Below, in pieces: positions 13,045-24,799 of a stretch of 64,000 nucleotides of DNA (positions are counted from its first letter, which is position 1; every line of letters starts with the position of its first letter). The translations under genes and the position numbers were made by a program. The stretch is from Sympetrum striolatum (taxonomy: Eukaryota > Arthropoda > Insecta > Odonata > Libellulidae): the NCBI GenBank assembly GCA_947579665.1, contig OX388351.1, forward strand, positions 63,434,939-63,498,938, read 5' to 3'. The notes under the pieces are model-generated. The model did no database searches, was not told the DNA's origin, and worked only from the letters and a program-made list of their open reading frames with translations.

Positions 13045-14257
13045 TTAATTATTAAAATTTAATATCAAATATTTTAATAATAATTAAAATTAAATATAAA
13101 AAATCAATTAAAACTGAGAATTATAAAGTTGTTCAGTTGCCACGTATTTCTCTTAAACGGAGTTCGGAAGCAGCAGGTAAATTCACTTATGTCTTCGTAG
13201 TGTTCCCTGAAGTTAGATACATTTTTGCCTTGTTTCGAGAAAATTGGTCTTAGACACGCGTCTGTCTCATTCTCGTTGGTGTTTCTGATAACATTAAATC
13301 TTATAAAATGTGAGTGAAAGTAGGTAATGATATTAATTTTCGTTGTTTCTATTTAAGGCTTAAAAAGCGTTATTCGCAGAGTTTTCATACTGCCCTTACT
13401 TGGACTTGTTCCGCATATAGTGAAGTGAAGTGCTTATTAAGAAAAGAAAGAGCTAAATACCAGGATCGCTAGTTCTCTGGTCGTTTTTTCGGTGAATATG
13501 ATAATCTAATGGCAATTATAAGGATATGGGAGAATGCGGGGCACAACGGGGTACCGGCGCAGAATGAGGTTCGTCGTGTTTTGGTGTCAAAGAGATGTTG
13601 CTTATGAGCGGCAATACGCATAACTAGACCAACGTGTTACTACTCAACTACGGCATCCATGTTAGTCTGGTTTTCTTGAGCGTTGGTGAGTGAGGCTTTC
13701 ATTGTGTGATTTTTTGCTCTCGCATTGTAACTTTTGCGGTTTTTGTAACCAAGGAAAGGTATACATACTTGTTGTAATTACAACTACAATTTGAAATACT
13801 TGAAGCAGATTTCATTGTCATTAGTTTCGTGTAGTTAAACGCTTGTATACGTATATTTCTAGAATGACTTTATCTTCCTAACCTGAATCGGATTCGTGAG
13901 GCCAAATGGGAAAGTCCCAGCAATGTTGTTAACTATAATCGATTTCAGATATATTTCTTAAGAGTCATCCCACTTTATCTGTTCGCATATTAGAAGCAAC
14001 ATCTGGTGTAAATTCATTGAATTTAAAAAAAGTAGCTGATTAGACTTTCCTAGTGTGTGAATGCTGTGAATTGGCTTAAGAGAAGGACACAATCGATGAA
14101 AACTGTAGTTAAACCTTTAAAGTAACTTAAAGCTTGATTTATATAGAGTAAACTTTTTTGTGCAATACCGCCTGTTTAATTGTATTTATAGTTGCTTATC
14201 TTAACCAACCCATTCCGCCCCGTACTCAAGGTAGAATGGACAACACGACATATTTTT
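13045..14257. other. AT-rich DNA, nothing recognised
   Basis: No gene or repeat recognised. The strip near 13530-13740 is slightly richer in G+C but has no persuasive open frame. Confidence 0.45.
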
Positions 14258-14938
14258 ACTTGCTCCATATACGAAGTATAGAGAAAGTATTGTTTTCATG
14301 AAAAAATTCGACTTCGAGATTTCAATGGAAATACATGTTTTGGGGTCCCTAGAACACGTTTTAACCATTTTCGGAATGATGTCTGTGTGTGTGTGTGATA
14401 GTGGGTGCTCTAACGTGAAAACTATTGGTCTAATCAATACCAAACTTCAAATAAAGTATTGTAGTGTGTGCTGTCAGAGTTGATAAGATTTTGGAGTAAA
14501 TCGGTTCACCGGAAGTCGAGCTTCATTCATCAAAGCTCATTTCCGGTTTTCAAAATATCTCCATAAATATGATATTTAGGTGCGTACTATTAAAAATAAA
14601 AGTTTTAGAAAATGTATTTTACTATAACTTTTGTTTGAAGCATATTTTTGTATCACTGATTGTTTACGAGTTATTCATGAAATACTGATAAACCGGAAGT
14701 TGCTGATTATGTACTTTGTGGGCGCTCTGGGCTCTATGGGCGAAAGGCCAATTTCATTGTTTTTCATCGATCATGTCCCGGAAAACATTATTTATAATGT
14801 TTGTGACGTCAAACATAATAATATATAAATTAATCTCTCATCTTCCAAGTTTAGATGTAATATAGAGTTCGAAATTACTGTGTTAGATAAATATTTACGT
14901 CTTATATATGGAGAAAGTCATGTGCTGGCCACATCAGA
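14258..14938 (+). mobile_element. Family A element, copy A1 (forward)
   Basis: It starts with the terminal palindrome (ACTTGCTCCATATACG, then AAGTATAGAGAAAGT) and ends GGAGAAAGTCATGTG followed by CTGGCCACATCAGA. A GT run (GTGTGTGTGTGTG) lies about 130 bases inside. Next comes a single internal unit with ACCGGAAGTCGAGC, AACCGGAAGTTGC and CATTTCCGG, then a 3' part with ACATTATTTATAATGT. T-tracts flank both ends. It has no credible protein frame, so it is non-autonomous. It faces copy A2 in inverted orientation about 630 bp away. Confidence 0.8.
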
Positions 14939-15568
14939 TTTTTTTGTTAATGAAAATAAACATATTGGTTATAAACCTATTTTATTACGATATCATTACA
15001 GTTTAGTAATAATTTAACTATAATGAATTCATAGTAACATTTACAGCTTTCTTAATTAACCCTTTTGCACTTTAAAAGGATATTGCCAACTTGGTATCGC
15101 TTTCTACCCCGAGTTCCCCTATCATGGTCTATGCACTGTCCCCATCCCCTGCCACACGTCACTATTAGCTTGTAGAGTTCTTAAGTAAGCATAAATTTAC
15201 CCCACTCCTCATTTTACGTGTTAAGCATCAAGTATGATAGCAGTATCTAATGGTTTCTTGTTTCCTCAAATCAAATTCAAATATGATTCCAGCTGATGGT
15301 TTAAGGTGCTTAAGTTCCCCTTAGTTTTTGAACGATTCTATTCTAATATGAGGTCCCATCATAAGTAAGGAAAATCGGAAACGTATGAAAGATCAGTATA
15401 TATATTTATTCGCAATCTTCTCGTGCAAAAAAAATAAAAACCAAAAAGAAAAAAACCATTTCGGGAATCGTCGTCCTCAGCTCAGGGAAGATATCGAAGA
15501 TGAACGCGACTATTGGATCGGTAAACCTGCTCAATTCTCTTCCTCATCACTTTCCCATTTCGAAAAAA
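14939..15568. other. Spacer between inverted family A copies
   Basis: About 630 bp of unique AT-rich DNA between A1 and A2, bounded by T-rich and A-rich tracts next to the elements. It contains TTAACCCTTTTGCACTTT near 15056, which looks like a piggyBac-type end, but no partner end was found. Confidence 0.5.
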
Positions 15569-16106
15569 TCTGATGTGGCCAGCACATGACTTTCTCCATG
15601 TATAAGATGTAAATATTTATCTAAGACAGTAATTTTGAACTCCTTATTCCATCTAAACTTTGAAGATGAGTGATTAATTTATATATTATTATCTTTTACG
15701 TCCCAATCATTATAAATAATGCTTTTCGGGACCTTTTCGATGAAAAACGATGAAGTGGCCTTTCGCCCCAGCGCCCAGAGCGACCACAACGTACATAATT
15801 AGCAACTTCCGGTTTATCAGTATTTCTCGAATCACTCCTACACAATCAGTGATAGAAAAATATATTTCATGCAAAAGTCATAGTATATAATATTTTATAA
15901 AAGTTTTATAAGTAATAGTATATACCTAAATATCATATTTATGGAGATATTTTGAAAACCGGAAATGAGCTTTGAAGTATGAAGCTCGACTTCCGGTTTA
16001 CCGATTTACTTGAAAAGCTGATCAACTCTGACAGCACACACCACAGTACTATATATGAATTTTGGTATTGATACGACTAATAGTTTACACGTTAGAGCGC
16101 CCACTG

Positions 16107-16173
<67 letters not shown>

Positions 16174-16177
16174 TACA

Positions 16178-16217
<40 letters not shown>

Positions 16218-16338
16218 TCATTCCGAAAATGGTCAAAACGTGTTCTAGGGTCCCCAAAACATGTATTTCCGTTGAAATCTCGAAGTCGATTTTTTCATGA
16301 AAACAATACTTTCTCTATACTTCGTATATGGAGAAAGT
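15569..16338 (-). mobile_element. Family A element, copy A2 (reverse)
   Basis: Full length in reverse orientation. It opens TCTGATGTGGCCAGCACATG and closes with the 31-bp terminal palindrome at 16308-16338 (ACTTTCTCTATACTTCG, then TATATGGAGAAAGT). It holds one internal unit and a CA microsatellite of about 105 bp at 16108-16213. A tracts flank both ends, the complement of the T tracts at A1. Open frames of 81-92 codons across the CA run are low-complexity artefacts. Confidence 0.85.
16108..16213 (+). repeat. (CA)n microsatellite inside A2
   Basis: A nearly pure CA run of about 105 bp interrupted by a few ACAT units. It occupies the position where A1 has its short GT run, so it expanded from a seed carried by the element. 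Confidence 0.95.
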
Positions 16339-16841
16339 AAAAAAACAAATTAATGCGTAGCTCTACGTTACTATATTGAAACTATATCAACACATATTTA
16401 CTCAGTGAGCATTAGTAAGGTATTCTGTGAACTGTAATAGCATTTTAAACATTATAGATTCATTCCTAAAATATTCAGTAAATCTTTAAAATATCCCGAA
16501 ACCTTATGTTTTGGATATTAATTTTCGTCAGTTTATATGCATGATATGGTGTTCATTATTTTTTTGATACTTACCTATGAATTATTTTATGTATAGGTGC
16601 TTAAAAATTGTTGAAATAATGTTTAGATAATTATTAAAATTTATTTCAGTAAATTTGGTAGCACTGCTAAAATTGCATACTTCTTATAACTTGACATTAA
16701 GAAAATCCTCAGATAATCATAACATGGACAACATTTTTACAAAACGAAAATTTGGTTGAAATATCTTCATTAGTTTCTGTGATCCCGACGGTAATATAGC
16801 GCCTGATGTCACATTGACCCCACGAGACTACTTAAGGATTA
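16339..16841. other. AT-rich spacer
   Basis: About 500 bp between A2 and A3. No repeat or gene was recognised. Confidence 0.5.
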
Positions 16842-18494
16842 ATGGTGAAATGTTTCAAACACGGAAATGAGCTTCCAAAAATAAAGATCGACTTCTGGTA
16901 AACCGATATCCTCCAAAACCTAATCAACTCTGATGACACCAACCAAAATAAAATGTACGAAATTTGGTGTTGATACGACAAATAGTTTTCAGGTAAGAGC
17001 GACCACAAAGTAAATAATCAGCAACTTCCGGTTTATCGGTATTTCACGAATAACTCCTAAACAATCAGTGATACAAAAATATGTTTAATACAAAAGGTGT
17101 AGTAGAGTAATTTTTCTAAAACTTTTAAAAATAATAGTATATACCTAAATATCATATTTATAGAGGTATTTTGCAAAATCGGAAATAAGCTTCGAAGAGT
17201 AAAGCTCAACTTCCGGTTCAATGATATACTCTAAAAAATAATAAACTCTAATCACAACAACCAAAGTAATATACATGAAATTTGGTGTTGAAACGACAAA
17301 TAGTTTTCATGTGAGAGCGCCCACAAAGTACATACTAAGCAAATTCCGGTTTATCGGTATTTCATGAATAACTCCTAAACAAACGGTGATATAAAAGTAT
17401 GTTTCATACAAAAGTTATAGTAAGATAAATTTTCTAAAACATTTATAATTAATAGTATATACCTAAATATCATATTTATGGAGATATTTTGAAAACCGGA
17501 AATGAGCTTTGTAGAATGAAGCTCGACTTCCGCTCAACCGATTTACTCCAAAAACTAATCAACTCTAACGACACCAACAAAAACACTATATGTGGAATTT
17601 AAAGTTTATACAACGAATGGTTTTCATGTTAGAGCGCCCACAAAAGACATAACAGCTACTTCCCGGGTTATCGGTATTGCACGAATAACTCTTAATCAAC
17701 CGGTGATACAAAAATATATTAAATACAAAAGTTATAGTAAATTATATTATCTAAAACTTTTATAAGGAATACAATATACCAATATATCATATTTATGGAT
17801 ATATTTTGAAAACCAGAAATGAGCTTTACACAACGTACATAATCAGCAACTTCCGGTTTATCAGTATTTCATGGATAACTCCTAAACAATCAGTGATGCA
17901 AAAATATGTTTCATACAAAAGTTATAGTAAATTAAATTTTCTACAACATTTATAAATAATAGTATATACCTAAATATCATATTAATGGAGATATTTTGAA
18001 AACCGGAAATGAGCTTTGAAGAATGAAGCTCGACTTCCGGTCAGCCGATTTACTCCAAAAACTAATCAACTCTAACCACTGTAATAAAAGTACTATGTAT
18101 GAAATTTGGTGTTGATCCGACAAATAGTTTTCATGTTAGAGCGCCCACAAAGTACATAATCATCTTCTTCCGGTTTATCAGTATTTCACGAATAACTCCT
18201 AATGAACCGGTGATACAAAAATATGTTAAATACAAAAGTTATAGTAAATTATATTATCTAAAACTTTTATAAGTAATACAATAGACGTATATATCATATT
18301 TATGGAGATATTTTGAAAACCGCAAATGATCTTTAATGAATAAAGCTCGACTTCCGGTTAACGGATTTACTCCAAAAACTAATCAACTCTGACAGCACAC
18401 ACAACAGTACTATATATGAAGTTTGGTATTGATACGACTTTTAGTTTTCGAGTTAGAACGCCCATTATCACACACACACATACACACACACACA

Positions 18495-18545
<51 letters not shown>

Positions 18546-18674
18546 ACAGACATCATTCAGTAAATGGTCAAAACGTGTTCTGGGGACCCCAAAACGTGTA
18601 TTTCCGTTGAAATCTCGAAGTCGAATTTTTTCATGAAAACAATACTTTCTCTATACTTCGTATATGGAGAAAGT
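16842..18674 (-). mobile_element. Family A element, copy A3, with expanded ~318-bp internal array
   Basis: Reverse orientation. The terminal palindrome is intact at 18644-18674, but the other end (the CACATCAGA side) is missing. Internal units recur with CGGAAATGAGC-like strings at about 16862, 17179, 17498, 17813, 18004 and 18320. Spacings are therefore 317, 319, 315, 191 and 316 bp; one unit has lost about 125 bp. Each unit contains ACTTCCGGT-like boxes in both halves and the string CCTAAATATCATATTTATGG. Other copies carry one or two units, so unit number varies between insertions. Confidence 0.85.
18469..18549 (+). repeat. (CA)n microsatellite inside A3
   Basis: About 80 bp of CA repeats with rare CT and TA interruptions, at the same relative position as in A2. 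Confidence 0.95.
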
Positions 18675-19894
18675 AAAAAGAGAGGTAAAATAAGGAGAGC
18701 TGAATTCCCGAAGCAGACGCACTCCTTCGGAGTTACTTAGCTCTGGCGCAGCTCCAACTCGTATCCATTGAATTTGAATTGAGTCGGAGGAAGTATCTCT
18801 AACCCCCTCAACTCTAAACGCCGCCATTAAAGCCCATGTGTGGTATTAAAGGTCTCGAAAAGGTATCTCTTTGTATAGCCAATGTCACATAGTTGCATAT
18901 AGATTCAATGTTTTGGGCAGTAACATTCATAACGACAGTAAACGTATTATATCGAAGGATGGTTAGATAATGAATTCCTATTAAACTTCGCAAAGCATGT
19001 GACGCTAAAAATTAAAAATGAGCAGAGGGGTAATTTAGCATTCCTCTTCTTATATAATAACAATTTATCGGTAAAAAATCCTCAAATGAAACCCCAAGCC
19101 CATATTAAAAACACTATTTAAACTTTACTGAATGTTGTTAGAATTTCCTGGAGTATTAGCACAATTTATAGAGCAACCTACCTGAAAATGGAGATTGGTT
19201 AAGGTCCTGGTCTCGCCAAACTTTTTTTATTCCCATTTTTTCATGAAAATTTACATCGGTGAACGTCTTTACTTGCAAATTCGCTGCTTAATCTCACTTT
19301 TTAAACATTAATAAGGCTTGAAAAACTTAATTTTTATAATTCAGCAACTCTCTTACCTCTTTAAAATCCTTATCAATGACGAAGTTTAATCAAAGATTAT
19401 TTTCTTTTCTATCCTATGCCAAAATTTAAACTAAAAAATACTGGAACCATTACGCAAACGAGTATTTCCGCTCAAATTCGAGCAAATCACAAGATAAAAA
19501 GTGACGAGCGAGAATCCGGTAACATGAGGGTAAGGTAAAGGATTCCTTCTACTGGAAGCATGTAGGTCGTTTGGATCGTGTCAGCGTCTTCTATTATCAC
19601 TAAGTATGTTTCCTTTATAAACGTTCCTCTCTTTTTAGCCATATCTTACATTTTTTATAGAATTATAGATTCCCGGTGCTATGTGAATGGAATTGGCTCG
19701 ATAGACTCGAAACCGGTCGTTAGTAAAACTTACTATGGAAATGAAAAAGAATTTTTTTTTTTTCTTTTTTGGCTTTTCACAAATCAGGTTAAATTAAATT
19801 CTGGACCATTGTGGACCAGAATAACTTGTAACCAGTAATAGGAAGGGGAAAAGAACATATGTTTCTAGTAAAAAACAATCGCAACCATACAAAA
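18675..19894. other. Spacer with a possible decayed hairpin motif
   Basis: About 1.2 kb with no gene recognised. At about 19692-19720 the string GGCTCGATAGACTCGAAACC, followed by GGTCG, resembles the distal part of the hammerhead-like motif described at 28461 and 39317, but the 5' core is not convincing. An 86-codon open frame (19578-19838) crosses it and has no recognisable domain. Confidence 0.4.
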
Positions 19895-20581
19895 TCTTAT
19901 GTGGTCAACACATAACTTTCTTCATATTTATTGAAAATAGAAGCTTATGCCGGTAATATATAAATAATTCCAAAACAATAAGTGTTACAGGAAAATGTTT
20001 CATACAACATTTGTAGTAAAATACAATATCTATAACTTTGGTACACAATTATATATACCTACATTGCATTTTGACAGAGATATGTATGAAAAACTTCCAT
20101 TTCTGGATAAACAACTTCCGGTTAACCATGATTGAATAATAACTCCTAAACAATCAAGGTTGCGAGAAAAAATTTCATACAAAAGTTGCAGTAAAGTACA
20201 TTATCTAGACGTTATGTAAATAATTGTATGTACACACCTAAATTGCGTTCTGACAGAGATATTTAAGAAACAAAAGTTTATTCCGGATAAACCGCAGTTT
20301 CCGGTTAAGCGAAATACATAAAAAACTAATCAACTCTTGGTATTGATAGGAAAATACTAAATATGAATTTTGGAAATGATCGGATAATTGATTTTTAAGA
20401 TAGAGCGCCCACAAACTTTTTTACCACAGACAGACACACACTCAGACACTCAGACAGATATGTTCGGGAAAATAGCAAAAACGAACTGTATGGGTCCCAA
20501 AACATCTATTTCCGTGGATATCTGGAGGTCGAATTTTTTCCGAATACAATACTTTCTCTATACTACGTATAGGGAGAAAGT
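19895..20581 (-). mobile_element. Family B element, copy B1 (reverse)
   Basis: A diverged relative of family A. It starts TCTTATGTGGTCAACACATA and ends with the hairpin CTTTCTCTATACTACG, then TATAGGGAGAAAG. Near the hairpin end the simple repeat is CAGACAGACACACACTCAGA rather than pure CA. Internal boxes TTCCGGTTAACC (near 20116) and TTCCGGTTAAGC (near 20300) mark units of about 180 bp. A tracts flank both ends. The 84-codon open frame over the simple repeat is not a gene. Confidence 0.75.
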
Positions 20582-21699
20582 AAAAATGTCATCATTGAAG
20601 GTAATAAAGGTTCCACCTTCGCGGTGTAGTGAACCAAATTAGAACATATTTGTTGCGTGAATTTTATTGGCAGAAACGAAGGAGAAAACCATGACGCAAC
20701 AGGCCATACGGCCACTGTAAATTGGGCCCGGCTATGAACCGCGGTTAGCACATTGACTACGACGCCGCTATTTTGGGTTTCCTAGCCTACACTATTTACG
20801 CTAACCATTAATTCACGTATCTTGCCAAATTTTTCAATGAGCAACATAACGGCTGCTACTAAAATTGACTGTAGAGCCTTACAATGCGAATACGTGGCCC
20901 GCTTTGGAATGTTATGGCGATTGACCTGGTGTGTATATGTTTATTTGTGGATTGATATTAGCAGTACTTTACCGTCTAAGATAAATAAGTTACTATCCAA
21001 TCTTCGTAGAGAAAACTATAATTATGTTACAATAACAAAACATCAAACTACTTTCAGTTATTTTCTATTAGTTTCTTCCAGTTAGACTTTCTTTTTACGA
21101 AAAAAATCGATGAATTCATTGAAGAATGAAACGTGAAGGCAATTTGAATGCGCAGTCTCAGTAATTGATGTAGTATTTTCAACGAAGTTGTCAAACTTAT
21201 GATTAAAACGACAAAAGTTATGAGTATGGGCATGTAGGACCATAGCAGATCTCCTGCAGTACTCCATTTAAAATGTTTGCAATTGACTACTTTCAATGGG
21301 TTAATGTACAAGAGTTTCGAAAATCTAGATCTAGATAGCATTATAGAAACTTTAAATATTTCATAAAATCAGAAAATGCAACCATTTTTCCAAAAGCAGA
21401 GGAGGTCATTCTTGAAGAAAATTAAATACTTGATCTCTTTAAAACTTTATTTGTATACTTTTCAGAGTTTATAATATAAATTCACAGTATTATGCTATGT
21501 CAAGTTAAGATCAACTTATAAGACTCATCCGTAGGATAAAAGTTGAATTAAATATACCAAATAAAGTTATAATGATTTTATTCCATTCTTCATAAGTTAT
21601 AAAGAAGCATTAGTTATAAAATCGACGAAGTTCACGTTCGCCTTGAGAACGAAATCAAATTAACGCACGATTTTAAGAGAGACGCGGAACAAACTATTG
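20582..21699. other. AT-rich DNA, nothing recognised
   Basis: Short open frames on both strands (up to 95 codons at 21054-21341 minus) show no recognisable domain. Confidence 0.45.
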
Positions 21700-22020
21700 A
21701 TTTTCTTGAAGTTCCCTCTCTCTGAGGAGGTCTGGCATCCTTGATTGGGTGTTCGGCACGAAGATAGCTCTAGAAACCTACAGCCAACTGTTGAGGTCCC
21801 CTGATTCTTTCCTCAGATCTCGGGAAGTTGGGGATTCTCCAAAGCGCAGTTCCTTTTACGAGCTTCTTTCCTACCTTCGGATGGACTTTTTTCTTCGGAA
21901 AGAAGGATCGGCACCTCTTCGATGGCTTTCGAACTAGACTCAGGGGCAACTCCTTCCTCTTCTTTCATACGAAAGTACCTTTCCCAGGGCAGGCGGAGGG
22001 GCCGTTTACCTTTCTTTCCC
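21700..22020. other. GC-richer island, unassigned
   Basis: This patch is richer in G+C than its surroundings and has two overlapping plus-strand open frames of 62 and 67 codons. Strings such as TTCTTTCCTACCTTCGG and TTCTTCGGAAAGAAGG give it a pyrimidine-rich texture. No protein family is recognised. Confidence 0.25.
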
Positions 22021-22599
22021 TTTTTAGCTAGGAATGTGTACTTACGATTTTCAGACCAACTTGGGATTCGTTTCGAGTCGTAAATATCTCACCTGAGTGA
22101 AAATCTATTGCATACCTCTTACACTTCTGCCCTTTTACATAATTTCTGGCAAAGGAAATGGTTAATACTCGATCAGTGTTACTCTCTGAATATATTATTA
22201 GAGATTGTCTATAAGAACTCATCACATAAGAGCTCTATTAGCCTACGTATCGGTATGATATGTATCTCTTAAAGTAATATTCATCATTTAATTTTCCACT
22301 CAATACTCAGTTAACACCACTTGATTAATTTTATCTCCTAAACATACTATTCTATTCATCATGTAACTCCCTATTCCACAGAAATATTCCAACTTACGTA
22401 GCAAAATCCCCTAACCACTCCCAACTCATTCATGCTTGCATCTTTTTTACTCCACATTAGTTACCATAGAGTTCTTTTTAACATATTTCTCTCTTAAAAT
22501 CCATTACCATTATTATTATTATAGGTTATCAACCTAAGCTGTTTATTGCAAATTCTTTATGTAACAACCTTTGGAACCCTTAATTGTATTTTAACATGC
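22021..22599. other. AT-rich DNA, nothing recognised
   Basis: No gene or repeat recognised. Confidence 0.45.
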
Positions 22600-22921
22600 A
22601 CCGTGTGTTTGTATAAATATTGATATGTAGTTGTATATAACTGTAATTTTAATATTTTTTGGTACTCTACACCTATTAAACTCTTCTATATACATTCCTA
22701 TAATTTTACTGTAGATTACCCAAATGGAACCTGCTGACAAGCATTTTGCTTAGCAGGACCAGCCTGTTCTGTTTCTATGTAAGTTTGATCTGTGTATGAT
22801 AACCTATTCTTTGTATTTTTCTTTCTTTTTTCAATGTTGGTTATTGTGCTGTTGTATTTTAAATTGGATTGAATAAATTGTATTGTACACCCAAAAAAAA
22901 TATATTATTATTATTATTATT
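22600..22921 (+). mobile_element. Possible LINE 3' UTR with ATT tail
   Basis: The plus strand ends with TTGGATTGAATAAATTGTAT, then an A-rich run and a pure ATT microsatellite (about 22903-22921). An AATAAA-bearing 3' UTR followed by a short tandem tail is typical of arthropod LINE insertions. No coding part is legible upstream, so this is suggestive only. Confidence 0.35.
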
Positions 22922-23729
22922 AAAGCATAAACTGCATGTAGGCTGTAAGCCTGATGGCAGCATTTTCTGCATAGAATATACCATAATAGCATACATTTAT
23001 ACCAGTTATACATAATTAACATAAAAACACGCTTGGTAATCTTACGATTCCAGCAGGATGATTACATACATATATTGTATTTAATTAAAACCAAATAAAG
23101 AAAACATAATATTTAATATTTGAAACTGTTTTACTGGATATTTTCGAGGTTCTTGACAGGCCTCTGCTACCGTAGCGGCCACGGGGTAGAACCCCACCGT
23201 ACATCAACCTGTCAAGCAATCCCTTACTTCTCCAGAGGTCCCTTACTATTTCACCCACACATTAAATTACTACTTCACGTTACACAGTATTACACAACAT
23301 TACTATAACAGATTAAAACTTTTCTTTCTGAAAGATTTTTTATTTTCATACAAGGGCCTTAAGAGTGATACAGATAACTTACTCCACTCAGAAATACCTA
23401 TATTGAGAAAATAATACTAATAAATAAATAATAATGTTCGTTCTTTGCTTTCGAGGTTTAATTCTAAATTCTTGAAAACCTTTCCCGGGGAATTCTGGTT
23501 TTAAATTCATGCCAATTAATAATGTCACATACTAGAGGTTATTACAGAACCTCGAACAGAATTACGTATGGAAAATCGAAAAAATTTCATCGTTCTTACA
23601 TCCCAAGAGAGCTCGGATTCTTTATCAATTGTACTCAAATATACAGAGCTCTATTTACCTTGAAACAATATTTCAGTGCTTATCGGTGATCGGAATTTGC
23701 AGTACGTCAGTCTAGAAAGTTCATTTTTT
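22922..23729. other. AT-rich DNA with one GC-rich stem
   Basis: CTTGACAGG and CCTGTCAAG near 23151-23216 can pair around a GC-rich loop of about 45 bases. Otherwise no gene or repeat was recognised. Confidence 0.4.
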
Positions 23730-23858
23730 ACTTTCTCCATATACGAAGTATAGAGAAAGTATTGTTTTCATGAAAAAAATCGACGTCGAGATTTCAACGG
23801 AAATACATGTTTTGGGGTCCCTAGAACACGTTTTGACCATTTTCGGAATGATGTCTGT

Positions 23859-23902
<44 letters not shown>

Positions 23903-24756
23903 CAGTGGGCGCTCTAACGTGAAAACTATTAGTCGTATCAAGATCAAAATTCATATACAGTACGGTCGTGTGTGCTGTCAGAGTTGATTAATTTTTCAAG
24001 TAAATCGGTAAACCGGAAGTCGAGTTTCATTCATTAAAGCTCATTTCCGGTTTTTAAAATATCTCCATAAATATGATATATAGGTATATTGTACACCCTA
24101 TAAAAGTTTTAGATAATGTCTTTTACTATAATTTTTGTATTTGACATATTTTTGTATCACCGGTTGATTAGGAGTTATTCGTGAAATACTGATCAACCGG
24201 AAGTAGCTGATTATGTACTTTGTGGGCGCTCTAACATGAAAAGTAATTGTTGGATCAACACCAAATTTCATATATAGTATTTTGGTTGATGTCGTTAGAG
24301 TTGATTAGATTTTGAAGTAAATCGGTTGACCGGAAGTCGAGCTTCATTCTTCAAAGCTCATTTCCGGTTTTCAAAATATCTCCATAAATATGATATTTAG
24401 GAATATACTATTTCCTATAAAAGTTTTAGAAAATGAAATTTACTATGACTTTTGTATGAAACATATTTCTTTACCACTGATTGTGTAGGAGTTATTTGTG
24501 AAATACTGATAAACCGGAAGTTGCAGATTATGTACGTGGTGGGCGCACTGGGAGCTGGGGTGAAAGGCCATTTCATCGTTTTTCATCGAACATGTCCCGA
24601 AAACATTATTTATAATGTTTTTGACGTAAAAGATAATATGATATAAATTAATCTCTTATTTTACAAGTTTAGATTGAATATAGAGTTCGAAAATACTGCC
24701 GTGGATAAATATTTACATCTTATACATGGAGAAAGTCATGTGCTGGCCACATCAGA
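23730..24756 (+). mobile_element. Family A element, copy A4 (forward, two internal units)
   Basis: Complete from ACTTTCTCCATATACGAAG at the left to CTGGCCACATCAGA at the right, flanked by T tracts on both sides. A GT run lies at about 23855-23901. There are two internal units: ACCGGAAGTCGAG occurs near 24011 and 24328, about 317 bp apart, matching the period in A3. The 3' part with ACATTATTTATAATG is shared with A1, A2 and A5. Confidence 0.85.
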
Positions 24757-24761
24757 TTTTT

Positions 24762-24799
24762 ACTTTCTCCATATACGAAGTATAGAGAAAGTATTGTTT
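24762..24799 (+). mobile_element. Solo family A terminal hairpin next to A4
   Basis: Five T residues after the end of A4, the 31-bp palindrome ACTTTCTCCATATACG, then AAGTATAGAGAAAGT, recurs, followed by ATTGTTT and then unrelated DNA. It is either a second insertion cut off just after the hairpin or an extra end produced during transposition. Confidence 0.75.

Noticed and set aside
15054..15080. TTAACCCTTTTGCACTTT as a piggyBac left end
   Set aside because: No matching inverted end followed by TTAA was found within several kilobases.
16006..16340. Open frames of 81-92 codons on both strands across the CA run
   Set aside because: They are alternating His/Thr or Cys/Val translations of a microsatellite inside a transposable element.
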